Assembly (NCBI GenBank): GCA_964566055.1
Contig: CAZMHI010000004.1
Location: forward strand, 56,393-120,392
Length of the DNA: 64,000 bases
Reading direction: 5' to 3'
Source of the DNA: TMED23 sp964566055
GTDB taxonomy: Bacteria; Pseudomonadota; Alphaproteobacteria; Rhodospirillales; UBA2165
In this document: one piece after another, positions 34,993-43,701 of the stretch
Layout of the letters: the number at the start of each line of letters is the position of its first letter
Position numbering within the stretch: position 1 is the first letter of the stretch
Translations under genes and position numbers: made by a program
Notes under the pieces: generated by a model
The model's input: only the letters and a program-made list of their open reading frames with translations
Databases searched by the model: none
Told to the model about the DNA's origin: nothing

Positions 34993-35702
34993 ATGAAGAC
35001 ATAAAAATTTGGGGGCTCGGTATTGGACCGGGCGACCCTGAGCTTATCACTTTGAAAGCTCTCAAAATTTTACAAGCCGCCGATGTGGTGGCTTATCCGG
35101 CGCCTGCCAATGGCGACAGTCTGGTGCGTTCTATCGCCGCACCGCATATGAGCGGAGCCCAGGAAGAAATTATCATTTCAACGCCGATGGTAACCGAGCG
35201 CTACCCAGCGCAGGATGTTTACGACAAGGGTGCCGCGGAAATTAGTGCGGCCGTTGATGCCGGTAAATCCGTTGCCGTGCTCTGTGAGGGTGACCCGTTC
35301 TTTTACGGCTCTTTCATGTATCTGTTTGCGCGGCTGTCAGAGAATTATCCGGTACAGGTGGTCCCTGGCGTTTCTTCGCTGGCGGCATGCTCGGCGGAAC
35401 TGGCTTTACCCTTGGCGGCGCGTAATGATGTGGTCTCGGTTGTTCCGGGAACGCTTGATGAAGAGGCAATGGAAAGTCAATTATTGGCGGCCAATACTTC
35501 GGCGATCATCAAGGTTGGCCGGCATTTGAGTAAGATTAAAAACGTGCTGGCTAAAATCGGCGCTGCGGACAGAGCGCATTACATCGAGCGCGCCACCATG
35601 CAGAATCAACGCATCGTGCCGCTCGGTGAGCTTGATGGCGACAGTGCGCCCTATTTCTCAATGATTATCGTCCGCCGCAACGGGGAGATTTTGGATCAGT
35701 GA
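34989..35702 (+). CDS. cbiL: Precorrin-2 / cobalt-factor II C20-methyltransferase
   Basis: 237 residues of the tetrapyrrole methylase family: IWGLGIGPGDPELITLKALKIL, the mid VAVLCEGDPFFYGSFMYLFARL, and VVPGVSSLAACSAELALPLAARND. It methylates C20 of the corrinoid. The position between cbiET and the cbiG-cbiH fusion supports CbiL/CobI identity. GTG of the next gene overlaps its stop. Confidence 0.93.
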   Translation: MNEDIKIWGLGIGPGDPELITLKALKILQAADVVAYPAPANGDSLVRSIAAPHMSGAQEEIIISTPMVTERYPAQDVYDKGAAEISAAVDAGKSVAVLCEGDPFFYGSFMYLFARLSENYPVQVVPGVSSLAACSAELALPLAARNDVVSVVPGTLDEEAMESQLLAANTSAIIKVGRHLSKIKNVLAKIGAADRAHYIERATMQNQRIVPLGELDGDSAPYFSMIIVRRNGEILDQ

Positions 35703-37531
35703 GCACCTCTCCCGCCTTTATAGTTTTAAATGAAACCGGCGCAGCTTTGGCCCGGTGCTTGGTCTCCGTTGCTCCCGGCTCGGAAGTCCATGGGCTGAAA
35801 TCCCGGGTTGCTGACCCTGATATTCCGTTTGAAGATACACTCAGCCATTTGCGCGGCCTGTTTGCCGATAGCCGTCCCATTGTCGCGATTATGTCCGCGG
35901 GGATCGTGATCCGTGCGCTGGGGCCGAATTTGGCTGATAAAACCGAAGAGCCGCCGGTGATTGTTTTATCAGAAGACGGCGAAAACGTGGTGCCGCTCTT
36001 AGGCGGGCATCAAGGGGCCAACCAGCTCGCCCGCGATATCGCTGAGGCGCTTGGTGCCACGGCAGCAATCACTACAGCAGGCGATACGCGTTTCGGCATC
36101 GCCTTGGATGACCCGCCCCCAGGCTGGCGGGTGGCCAATCGCGATAACGCCAAGCCGGTGATGGCGGCTTTGCTCAATGGCGATCCTGTGCGGCTGGTTG
36201 ATGAAACCGGTGATGGTGTTGATATCAACTGGCTGATGGCGGCCGGGTTTGCGTTTTCAGATAGTGCAGAGCACTGCCTTCGATTGACCCATACCCGGCT
36301 GTCGGAAGAAACTGATGACTTAATTTTGTCTCCCGGCACCTTGGCGCTGGGTATTGGCTGTGAGCGGGGCGTTGCGGCGGATGATCTTGCGGCATTCATC
36401 TTTGATATTTTTAAAGAACACAATCTTGGAAAACACGCAGTCGCCTGTATCGCAACGATTGACCTCAAAGAGGACGAGGCAGCCATCAAAGAAATGGCGC
36501 GGCTGGGCAAAATACCGATGCGCCTGTTTGAGGCCGCCCGGCTTGATCAGGAAACGCCCCGGGTTAGTGATCCTTCCGATTATGTCTTCGAGACTGTCGG
36601 CACGCATAGTGTGTCGGAGGCTGCTGCCCTGGCTGCCGCCGGTCCGGACGCCGAGTTAATCGTGTCGAAGCAAAAACGGGACGGCATGACTTGCGCGGTG
36701 GCGTTGTCACCCAGCATTATTGATCCCTCAAGTGTTGGGCGGGGTTGCGGGCGGCTGAGCGTCATCGGTATTGGTCCCGGCACCAATGACTGGCGAGCCC
36801 CGGAAGCCACCAATGAGATCGCCCGGGCAACCGATATTGTCGGCTATAAGCTCTATCTCGATTTGCTCGGACCCTTGATGGAGGGCAAAACCCGTCACGA
36901 CTATGCCCTTGGTGAAGAACGCAACCGGGTGGCGGAAGCCTTGAACTTGGCGGCCTCGGGCAAAGAGGTGGCCCTGATTTCCAGCGGTGATGCGGGTATT
37001 TACGCCATGGCGAGCCTGGTGTTCGAGCTGATTGAGCATGGCGCCAATGGCGAAATTATTCCTGCCTGGCAGCGCCTCGAAACCCATGTGGTGCCGGGGA
37101 TTTCTGCCCTGCAAGCTGCTGCCGCCAAAATCGGTGCGCCTTTGGGTCATGATTTCTGCACAGTCTCGCTGTCGGATTTGCTGACACCGTGGGAAGTCAT
37201 CGAGCAACGTTTGCGCGCAGCTGCTGAAGGGGATTTTGTCATCGCACTTTATAATCCGGTCTCCAAAAAACGCCGGGAGCAATTGGGCATTGCCCGGGAT
37301 ATTGTGTTGACCTCAAGGCCTGCCGAAACGCCGGTGGTGCTGGCGCGCAATCTCGGCCGCGAGGAAGAAAAAGTCGATGTGATTACGCTGGGCGAATTGG
37401 AAGCGGACCGTGTCGATATGCTGACGCTTGTTTTAATCGGCAGCAGTGAAACCCGGGCATTCGGTCGTGGTGACGGCGGCAAATCCGTCTACACGCCGCG
37501 CGGCTACGGCGATAAAAAGGAGAGCTTTTAA
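35699..37531 (+). CDS. CbiG-CbiH fusion (cobalt-precorrin-5A hydrolase / C17-methyltransferase)
   Basis: 610 residues in two parts. Residues about 1-335 are CbiG (IVAIMSAGIVIRALGPNL, VLSEDGENVVPLLGGHQGANQLARDIAEALGA, LALGIGCERG). From about 350 on is the CbiH/CobJ methylase (LSVIGIGPGTNDWRAPEA, VALISSGDAGIYAMASLVFEL, VVPGISALQAAAAKIGAPLGHDF). CbiG opens the ring-contraction lactone and releases acetaldehyde, CbiH does the C17 methylation with ring contraction, so the fusion joins two consecutive steps. Starts at GTG 35699 and overlaps cbiF by 1 bp. CbiG again marks the anaerobic route. Confidence 0.93.
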   Translation: MSTSPAFIVLNETGAALARCLVSVAPGSEVHGLKSRVADPDIPFEDTLSHLRGLFADSRPIVAIMSAGIVIRALGPNLADKTEEPPVIVLSEDGENVVPLLGGHQGANQLARDIAEALGATAAITTAGDTRFGIALDDPPPGWRVANRDNAKPVMAALLNGDPVRLVDETGDGVDINWLMAAGFAFSDSAEHCLRLTHTRLSEETDDLILSPGTLALGIGCERGVAADDLAAFIFDIFKEHNLGKHAVACIATIDLKEDEAAIKEMARLGKIPMRLFEAARLDQETPRVSDPSDYVFETVGTHSVSEAAALAAAGPDAELIVSKQKRDGMTCAVALSPSIIDPSSVGRGCGRLSVIGIGPGTNDWRAPEATNEIARATDIVGYKLYLDLLGPLMEGKTRHDYALGEERNRVAEALNLAASGKEVALISSGDAGIYAMASLVFELIEHGANGEIIPAWQRLETHVVPGISALQAAAAKIGAPLGHDFCTVSLSDLLTPWEVIEQRLRAAAEGDFVIALYNPVSKKRREQLGIARDIVLTSRPAETPVVLARNLGREEEKVDVITLGELEADRVDMLTLVLIGSSETRAFGRGDGGKSVYTPRGYGDKKESF

Positions 37532-38286
37532 TGACTGTCCATTTTATTGGCGCCGGGCCGGGAGCGCCTGATCTGATCACTGTGCGGGGGCTAAATTTGA
37601 TTAAGTCCTGTCCGGTCTGTTTGTATGCCGGCTCACTGGTGCCAGAAGAGGTAGTGGCTGCTGCTCCGGAAGATGCCGAGGTGATCGACACGGCGCCGCT
37701 GCATTTGGATCAGATCATCGAAAAAATCGAAGAAGCCCACGCCAACGGCAAGGATGTCGCCCGGGTACATTCTGGCGACCCCTCGATATATGGCGCCATT
37801 GCCGAACAAATGCGGCGGCTGGATGCGTTGGGCATAGACTATGATGTGACGCCCGGCGTGCCGGCTTTTGCTGCGGCTGCAGCGGCGCTCAACCGGGAGC
37901 TAACTTTGCCGGAAGTTTCGCAGACGATTATCCTCACCCGCACCGACGGCAAAGCCTCCGCCATGCCGAGCGGTGAAGAACTGGCAAATTTGGCGGCCTC
38001 GACGGCGACTCTCGCTATTCATTTGTCGGTGCGTAATCTCAAGAAAGTCATTGCCGACTTGAGCCCGCATTACGGCGAGGACTGCCCGGTCTATGTCATC
38101 TACCGGGCGAGTTGGCCGGATCAGCAGATCATCTCCGGCACCCTCGCAGATATCCGCGCCAAAGTGCGCGAGGCCAAAATCACCCGCACGGCGCTGATCA
38201 TGGTCGGTCACGTCTTCGGCGATGACGACTTCATCGACAGCCGCCTCTACGCCAAAGACCACAAGCATGTCTTGAGACCGAAGTAG
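37531..38286 (+). CDS. cbiF: Cobalt-precorrin-4 / precorrin-4 C11-methyltransferase
   Basis: 251 residues: VHFIGAGPGAPDLITVRGLNLIKSCPVCLYAGSLVPEEV at the start, VARVHSGDPSIYGAIAEQMRRL and the VTPGVPAFAAAAAALNRELTLPEVSQTIILTR block give the CbiF/CobM family. It methylates C11. Last gene of the visible cobalamin operon; no cbiD, cbiJ or cbiA was seen, so the pathway is completed elsewhere. Confidence 0.94.
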   Translation: MTVHFIGAGPGAPDLITVRGLNLIKSCPVCLYAGSLVPEEVVAAAPEDAEVIDTAPLHLDQIIEKIEEAHANGKDVARVHSGDPSIYGAIAEQMRRLDALGIDYDVTPGVPAFAAAAAALNRELTLPEVSQTIILTRTDGKASAMPSGEELANLAASTATLAIHLSVRNLKKVIADLSPHYGEDCPVYVIYRASWPDQQIISGTLADIRAKVREAKITRTALIMVGHVFGDDDFIDSRLYAKDHKHVLRPK

Positions 38287-38292
38287 GAAGTG

Positions 38293-38310
38293 AACCACAG
38301 AGGTCACAGA
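38293..38310 (+). repeat. Left copy of inverted 'CACAGAGG' repeat flanking lepB
   Basis: The 18-bp sequence AACCACAGAGGTCACAGA matches the reverse complement of 39563-39580 with one mismatch. The pair encloses the AT-rich lepB gene as inverted repeats. Confidence 0.65.
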
Positions 38311-38400
38311 TTAATTGTTAGGTCTTGGTCATCCTCAACTATCTATTTCCATCACGAATAAAATCATTAATATACACTCAAAAGGTGTTAGAGGTATTTA

Positions 38401-39327
38401 ATGAAGGCGTCATTTAATTCGAGAAAACCGTGGGCCACTGTAGTCGTTTCTTTAATCTTCACGCCTGCAATTGGCATGTTATATTTAGGCAAGGGTCTTC
38501 TTGGAATCATCTATTTAATAGCTGTAATTCCGATCAGCGCGCCGCTTGACATCGTTCTTCCGGAATTTGAGAAAGACGTAATTTTCAGCCTTATTGTGAT
38601 TGTTGGAACAATTCACTGTTACTTTATATCGAGAAATTTAAACCAAAAAATGCCACGAGTTTGGTTTGCGCGGTGGTACAATATTTTTGGAATGTTTGCC
38701 GGAGTATCATTTTTTCTTATCGCAACGCGTATTTTTCTTTGGGACTGGTACAGCATGGCAGCCGGTTCTATGAAACCGATGATGAAAGCCAAAGACATTA
38801 TTATTGTATCAAAATTTTCTTATGGTTTTTCCCGCCATTCTTTACCGTTCAGTTTGCCACTAATTTCTGAGCGCATCTTATTTTCTGAGCCCGAGCGAGG
38901 TGATGTTATTGTTTTTAAACTACCTTCTAATAACCGAACCGATTATATCAAGCGCGTCATTGGGCTACCTAATGATAAAATTCAGATGAAAAATGGTCGT
39001 CTTTTTTTAAATGGTACATTGATTGAGCGTGAAAAAATAGAAGATTTTATCCATGCCGATGGTGTAGGCCGCCTCCGAAAGACTCCAAGCTATATAGAAA
39101 CTTTGCCAAATGGGAATAAATATGGCGTCCTGGAAGAGTGGGGCGATAAAGGGCCATTGGATAATACCGGTGTCTATGAAGTGCCGACAAATCACTATTT
39201 TGCTTTGGGCGACAATCGTGATAATTCCCAAGACAGTCGTGTACACCCACAGGTTGGCTTTATTCCAAAAGCAAACTTAATTGGGAAAGTGAAATTTGTT
39301 ATCTCGAGTAGTAAACAAAAAAAGTAA
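38401..39327 (+). CDS. lepB: Signal peptidase I with extra N-terminal membrane helices
   Basis: 308 residues. About four hydrophobic segments precede the peptidase (residues 13-45, 58-78 and 97-115 among them), more than in the usual one- or two-helix LepB. The catalytic Ser is S123 in GSMKP, the general base Lys is K184 in DYIKRVIGLP, and box E is FALGDNRDNSQDSR. It cleaves Sec signal peptides at the outer face of the inner membrane. The coding sequence is clearly AT-richer than the flanking cbi and prp genes and is bracketed by inverted repeats, so lateral acquisition is possible. Confidence 0.88.
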   Translation: MKASFNSRKPWATVVVSLIFTPAIGMLYLGKGLLGIIYLIAVIPISAPLDIVLPEFEKDVIFSLIVIVGTIHCYFISRNLNQKMPRVWFARWYNIFGMFAGVSFFLIATRIFLWDWYSMAAGSMKPMMKAKDIIIVSKFSYGFSRHSLPFSLPLISERILFSEPERGDVIVFKLPSNNRTDYIKRVIGLPNDKIQMKNGRLFLNGTLIEREKIEDFIHADGVGRLRKTPSYIETLPNGNKYGVLEEWGDKGPLDNTGVYEVPTNHYFALGDNRDNSQDSRVHPQVGFIPKANLIGKVKFVISSSKQKK

Positions 39328-39380
39328 AACCATTTTTGACTTCCGTCATAGCAAGTCACCTTTATCAGCATAAAAAAATC

Positions 39381-39531
39381 GTCACCCCGGGCTTCGACCC
39401 GGGGTCCAGGGTTGTTGGGTCAGCTATATGGAATTTGAGGGGTTTAATCCCCGGCGGCGTGATTTGTTGTTTGGTACAGCTGGGTTGTGTCAGAGAAAAA
39501 GACTGGATCCCGGCTCGGAGGCCGGGATGAC
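39381..39531. repeat. Alphaproteobacterial palindromic repeat pair
   Basis: Two 29-bp units in inverted orientation, 39381-39409 and 39503-39531. Each is a hairpin with a perfect 8-bp stem: ACCCCGGG/CCCGGGGT (39384-39405) and ATCCCGGC/GCCGGGAT (39507-39528). The pattern GTCA-CCCGG-n-CCGGG-TCCAG is a well-known dispersed palindrome in alphaproteobacterial genomes. Confidence 0.8.
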
Positions 39532-39552
39532 GGGTGGTGTGTTTCTAAATCC

Positions 39553-39612
39553 CTCTGTGTTCTCTGTGGCCTCTGTGGTTATTTCTTCGTGTGCTTCGTG
39601 GCCTTTGTGGTG
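39553..39612. repeat. CTCTGTGG short tandem repeat, right copy of the inverted pair
   Basis: Three imperfect direct units of the form CTCTGTG-n-TTCTCTGTGG-CCTCTGTGG, followed by looser CTTCGTGG and CTTTGTGG copies. Bases 39563-39580 are the inverted match of 38293-38310 with one mismatch. Confidence 0.65.
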
Positions 39613-39808
39613 AATTTTTCTACTTTAACACCGCAAGTGGGGACACCTTAGGCGACCGGTTGAAAGGTTGATAGGAAGTGCCAAGAAGATGTCCCCGAAT
39701 GGGAAGTGATCAAGCCTTATCCAACTCTCCGTCATGCGCGGACTTGATCTGCGCACCCAACTTTTCGGAATGGCAGGGACACGTAACGAGTACATGTCCT
39801 TGATTATA

Positions 39809-41035
39809 TTACTTCCTCTTCGCGATCGCGGGGACTTTGCGTTGGGCCCGGCCGGAATACGCACTGAGCGGTCTGATTAATGCGTTCGAGGCGTTTTGCT
39901 CTAAAATATGGGCTGACCAGCCGGTAATCCGCGCCATCACAAAGATCGGCGTGTAGAGATTGATCGGGAAGCCCATCAGGTAATAAGCAGGACCCGAGGG
40001 GAAATCCAAGTTCGGGTGGATACCTTTCTCATTGACGAAAATATCAGCGAGAATGTTGTAGATCTCCAGCCATTTGGTCTCGCCCGACCATTTAGTGAGG
40101 TCTTCGAGGCAGGATTTCATGGTCGGCACCCTGCTGTCGCCTTGCTTGTAGACCCGGTGGCCAAAGCCCATGATGAGTTTCTTATTGGCCATGGCATCTC
40201 TGATCCAGGCCTCGGCGCGGGCCGGGGTGCGGATGGCTTTCATCATATCCATAACTGCCTCGTTGGCGCCGCCATGGAGCGGTCCCTTGAGCGCACCAAT
40301 ACCACCGGCGACCGCGGAATAGATGTCAGAGCGCGTTGAAGTGATTACCCGGCTGGTGAAGGTTGAGGCGTTAAAACTGTGCTCGGCATAGAGAATGAGC
40401 GAGACATCGAAGGCTTTAACGACGGCTTTCGGCGGTACTTTGCCGAAACACATATGGAAAAAATTTTCCGCCATGGAGAGATCAGTACGGGGCGCGATCC
40501 GGCGCTTGCCGTTCCGCAAGCGGAAGTCCGTCGCGATCATAGTCGGAATTTTCGACAGCATATTGATGGCGCGTTCCATATCGGCTTCGGCAGGCTCACC
40601 ACCCCAGGCAACTTCGGTCGTGCCGAGATAGCTGACAGCTGTCCGGATGGTATCCATCGGATGGGCTTTTTTGGGGAATTTGGAAATCACCGCGATATGG
40701 TTGGAAGACAGTTTGCGCAAACTGCGTTCTTTCTTTTTAAAGGCGTTGAGTTGTTTGCGGTTGGGCAGATCACCGTTCAACAGCAAATACGCGACTTCCT
40801 CGAAGGAGCATGACGCGGCCAAATCTTGCACCGCATAGCCGCGATAGGTCAGCGAATTGGTTTCCGGCATCACTTTGGAAACGGCTGTGGTATCAGCGAT
40901 AACGCCAACCAGGCCTTTGCGGATATCCGGTTCAGCAGCCTTTTTGGTGACTTTTTTGGCTGGTTTTTTCGCCGCTTTCTTGGCGGTCTTCTTAGCTGTT
41001 TTTTTTGCTGGCTTTTTGGCTGCTTTGGCCATCAT
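39809..41035 (-). CDS. prpC: 2-Methylcitrate synthase with histone-H1-like N-terminal tail
   Basis: 408 residues. Residues 1-34 are almost only Lys, Ala, Pro and Thr in AKKPAKKTAKK-type repeats, like the tails of histone H1 and AlgP. From about residue 37 a normal citrate synthase fold follows: KGLVGVIADTTAVSKVMPETNSLTYRGY, active-site His in KGPLHGGANE, His in GFGHRVYK and Asp in LDFPSGPAYY. It joins propionyl-CoA and oxaloacetate; assigned as PrpC rather than citrate synthase because prpD and prpB lie directly upstream. AGGGAGA precedes the start; a second ATG at 41032 is equally possible. The basic tail is not needed for catalysis and may bind DNA or other polyanions. Confidence 0.9.
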   Translation of the reverse strand: MMAKAAKKPAKKTAKKTAKKAAKKPAKKVTKKAAEPDIRKGLVGVIADTTAVSKVMPETNSLTYRGYAVQDLAASCSFEEVAYLLLNGDLPNRKQLNAFKKKERSLRKLSSNHIAVISKFPKKAHPMDTIRTAVSYLGTTEVAWGGEPAEADMERAINMLSKIPTMIATDFRLRNGKRRIAPRTDLSMAENFFHMCFGKVPPKAVVKAFDVSLILYAEHSFNASTFTSRVITSTRSDIYSAVAGGIGALKGPLHGGANEAVMDMMKAIRTPARAEAWIRDAMANKKLIMGFGHRVYKQGDSRVPTMKSCLEDLTKWSGETKWLEIYNILADIFVNEKGIHPNLDFPSGPAYYLMGFPINLYTPIFVMARITGWSAHILEQNASNALIRPLSAYSGRAQRKVPAIAKRK

Positions 41036-41055
41036 TAATTCTCCCTAATCGAGGT

Positions 41056-41949
41056 CTAGAGTTTGAAATTATGTAAGTTTTGATCAAATTGATTGTAGTC
41101 TTCGTATTTGATGACTTCGTACAAACGCTTGCGGGTTTGCATTTTATCAAGCTGGCTTTCGAGTGAGCCTTCTTCTTTAAGAGCCGCATAAGCGCTTTCA
41201 ACGGCGCCCATGGCGAGGCGCAGAGACGACACCGGATAGATCGCAATATTGTAGCCAAAATCAATCAGCTGTTGCTTGGAATAAAGCGGGGTTTTGCCGA
41301 ACTCGGTCATATTGGCGAGCAACGGTACATCAATGGCGGCGCGGAAGGCTTCATATTCTTCCGGTGTGTTGAGGGCTTCCGGAAAGATCGCTTCCGCCCC
41401 CGCATCAACATACGCCTTCGAGCGCTCAATTGCCGCCTCAATACCTTCAGAGGCTTTGGCGTCCGTCCGCACCATTAAAAGAAAATTCGGATCACGCTTG
41501 GCATTTGCGGCGGCGGTAACCTTTTGGCACATGTCTTGGGTGTCGATGATGGTTTTATTATCCAAATGGCCACAGCGTTTCGGGCTGAGCTGATCTTCGA
41601 TATGACAGCCGGCGATGCCAAGCTCTTCACATTCCTGGATCGTGCGGGCGGTGTTCATGGCCTCACCAAAACCGGTATCAAGATCGATCAATGCCGGTAG
41701 CTCTGTCACCCGGGCAATTTGGCGTCCCCGCTGGGTCACTTCGGTCAGCGTCGTCAGCCCGATATCCGGCATCGCCATGGCGGCAGAGAGCGCGCCGCCC
41801 GAAATATAAATGCCGTCAAAGCCTTGCTCTTCAACAATGCGGGCGACGATTGGCTCATGCGCGCCAGGCATCTGCAAAAGCTTGCCCGAGGCCAGTTCTT
41901 TTCTGAAATCAGCCCGCTTTTCGGCGGCTGTTTTGGTGCCAAATAACAT
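41056..41949 (-). CDS. prpB: 2-Methylisocitrate lyase
   Basis: 297 residues of the PEP mutase/isocitrate lyase superfamily: QMPGAHEPIVARIVEEQGFDGIYISGGALSAAMAMPDIGLTT, metal-site ALIDLDTGFGEAMNTART, and the catalytic loop CHIEDQLSPKRCGHLD. It splits 2-methylisocitrate into pyruvate and succinate. ATG 41949 overlaps the prpD stop by 1 bp (TAATG), so the longer start at 41982 is unlikely. Followed by prpC after about 20 bp. Confidence 0.94.
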   Translation of the reverse strand: MLFGTKTAAEKRADFRKELASGKLLQMPGAHEPIVARIVEEQGFDGIYISGGALSAAMAMPDIGLTTLTEVTQRGRQIARVTELPALIDLDTGFGEAMNTARTIQECEELGIAGCHIEDQLSPKRCGHLDNKTIIDTQDMCQKVTAAANAKRDPNFLLMVRTDAKASEGIEAAIERSKAYVDAGAEAIFPEALNTPEEYEAFRAAIDVPLLANMTEFGKTPLYSKQQLIDFGYNIAIYPVSSLRLAMGAVESAYAALKEEGSLESQLDKMQTRKRLYEVIKYEDYNQFDQNLHNFKL

Positions 41950-43457
41950 TAGAAAATCCCTTTCGTATCGGGGGCGTTGCACTCGACTTCAGTTGCGTCA
42001 ACCTGGACATTTATTTCATTGACGCCAGCTGCATCCAGCTCGGGCAGATTTTGTACCAGATCAAGGAAGCGGTTGCTTTCGGCCTCAGAGATAATGCCGT
42101 CGGTCAGGGTTTTAAATTTGTTGATATAATTGTCTCGGGCAAACGGGCGGGCGCCGGCTGGATGGGCATTGGCGACGGCCAACTCATCGATAATTTTCTC
42201 ACCGGATTTGAGCGTTACTTCCAAGCGACCGCCAAAGGCGCGCTTATCCGGGTCCGGGTCGTGATAACGCTTGGTCCAGGCCGGGTCTTCTTCGGTTGAG
42301 ATCGAATGCCAAAGCTTAATGGTATCCGGGCGTTGGGCGCGTTCCGGCGCGTAGGATCTGACATGATGCCACTCACCATCCTGCAAGGCGACAGCGAGGA
42401 TATACATAATCGAATGATCGAGGGTTTCCCGGCTGGCCTTCGGGTCCATTTTCTGCGGGTCCTTGGCGCCGGTGCCGATGACATAATGAGTGTGGTGGCT
42501 GGTAAAGAGTTTAATTTCTGCGACATCATCCCAGTTTGAGATGCTTTCCCGCACCCGGAAGGCCAGATCGATCAAGGCCTGGCTTTGGTACTCAGCCGAA
42601 TGCTCTTTGGTGTAGCTTTCGAGAATCGCCGCTTTGGCTTCACCCGGGCCGGGCAGGGGGACCGTATAATTGGCATCCGGTCCGTCCAGAATCCAGGCAA
42701 TGACGCTGTCTTCGCCTTCATAGATCGGTGACGGCGCTCCTTCCCCCCGCATGCAGCGGTCCACCGCTTCAATGGCGAGCTTGCCGGCGTGCGATGGTGC
42801 AAAAGCTTTCCAGCTGGAGATTTCACCTTTGCGGGACTGGCGGGTGGAAACCGTGGTGTGCAAGGCCTGCTGAACCGATTGATATATCGTATCCGTATCA
42901 AGCCCTAACAATGTGCCGATACCGGCGGCTGCCGACGGCCCTAAATGCGCGATGTGATCAATTTTGTGTTCGTGCAGGCAAATGCCTTTAACCAGATCGA
43001 TTTGAATTTCATATCCGGTGGCGAGGCCGCGTAGAAGCTCAGTACCTGATTTATCCAATTGCTGAGCAACGGCGAGGATAGGCGGGATGTTATCTCCGGG
43101 ATGAGAATAATCGGCGGCCAGAAAAGTATCGTGGAAGTCTAGCTCACGCACTGCCGTGCCATTGGCCCAGGCGGCCCATTCGGCGTGAAAGCGCTGATCG
43201 TTCGGCATACCGAAAATAGCGGCACCATTTTCTCTCGGATGCGCGATGGCTTGCGCACGAGCGCTGGCGACAGGATGACGGTTGACCGAAGCAATGGCGA
43301 CGGAGGCATTATCAATAATGCGGTTGATCACCATATCGGTGACGGCATCGCTAACAGCTACGGGATCAGCCGCGACGGCGGCAATCTTCCAGGCAAGCTG
43401 ATTTTCTTTGGCCAGAGGTTTCTCTGACGGATAAACAGTAACAGTATGATTTGGCAA
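41949..43457 (-). CDS. prpD: 2-Methylcitrate dehydratase (MmgE/PrpD family)
   Basis: 502 residues of the MmgE/PrpD family: the N-terminal VTDMVINRIIDNASVAIASVNRHPVASARAQA, FHDTFLAADYSHPGDNIPPILAVAQQLDKSG, and HLGPSAAAGIGTLLGLD with SWKAFAPSHAGKLAIEAVDR. The length fits PrpD. It dehydrates 2-methylcitrate. First gene of the minus-strand prpDBC operon, divergent from had; a TTGGGAA/TTCCCAA dyad lies 90 bp upstream. Confidence 0.93.
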   Translation of the reverse strand: MPNHTVTVYPSEKPLAKENQLAWKIAAVAADPVAVSDAVTDMVINRIIDNASVAIASVNRHPVASARAQAIAHPRENGAAIFGMPNDQRFHAEWAAWANGTAVRELDFHDTFLAADYSHPGDNIPPILAVAQQLDKSGTELLRGLATGYEIQIDLVKGICLHEHKIDHIAHLGPSAAAGIGTLLGLDTDTIYQSVQQALHTTVSTRQSRKGEISSWKAFAPSHAGKLAIEAVDRCMRGEGAPSPIYEGEDSVIAWILDGPDANYTVPLPGPGEAKAAILESYTKEHSAEYQSQALIDLAFRVRESISNWDDVAEIKLFTSHHTHYVIGTGAKDPQKMDPKASRETLDHSIMYILAVALQDGEWHHVRSYAPERAQRPDTIKLWHSISTEEDPAWTKRYHDPDPDKRAFGGRLEVTLKSGEKIIDELAVANAHPAGARPFARDNYINKFKTLTDGIISEAESNRFLDLVQNLPELDAAGVNEINVQVDATEVECNAPDTKGIF

Positions 43458-43546
43458 TGTGTTAGGACCTTTTCTTCTCGACGCTGAAATAGGTGTTGGT
43501 CCCTAAATCTTCGACTTTGAAACAACTGGTGCCATGACTTACATCA

Positions 43547-43565
43547 TTGGGAACCCGATTCCCAA
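43547..43565. promoter_or_regulatory. Candidate prp operator
   Basis: Perfect inverted repeat TTGGGAA-CCCGA-TTCCCAA, 7-bp arms, centred about 99 bp upstream of prpD. A further GGGAA half-site follows near 43602. The regulator is unknown; no PrpR gene lies in the window. Confidence 0.45.
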
Positions 43566-43685
43566 GCGAATTATGGCCTATTAAGCCAACTTTTTTTCAA
43601 ATGGGAATGATATCGGTTAAGCAGGGTCTTTTTTAGCCATTCCAAAAAACTTCAAATAACCTTAAAAAACCTATTGACTCTAATT

Positions 43686-43701
43686 CGGTATTCGAGTACC
43701 G
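43686..43701. promoter_or_regulatory. Candidate operator of the benzoyl-CoA operon
   Basis: Near-perfect 16-bp palindrome CGGTATTCGAGTACCG (one mismatched pair) placed just downstream of TTGACT (43674-43679), 125 bp before had. The location fits a repressor site over a sigma-70-type promoter. The protein that binds is not identified. Confidence 0.45.

Larger units (their letters stand above)
39328..39808. other. Repeat-rich intergenic region
   Basis: 481 bp without a supportable gene. It contains the twin palindrome at 39381-39531, the CTCTGTGG tandem at 39553-39612 and a further GTCATGCGCGG...GCGCAC palindrome at about 39731-39755. Small ORFs across these repeats look fortuitous. Confidence 0.7.

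Noticed and set aside
36010..36510. Minus-strand ORFs of 95-184 codons across the cobalamin genes
   Set aside because: Fully contained in strong plus-strand genes with clear domains; typical third-position shadows.
38293..39580. Insertion sequence carrying lepB
   Set aside because: No transposase gene and no target duplication seen; only the inverted repeats are reported.
39336..39613. Small ORFs over the palindromic repeats
   Set aside because: They consist of repeat sequence and have no ribosome sites.
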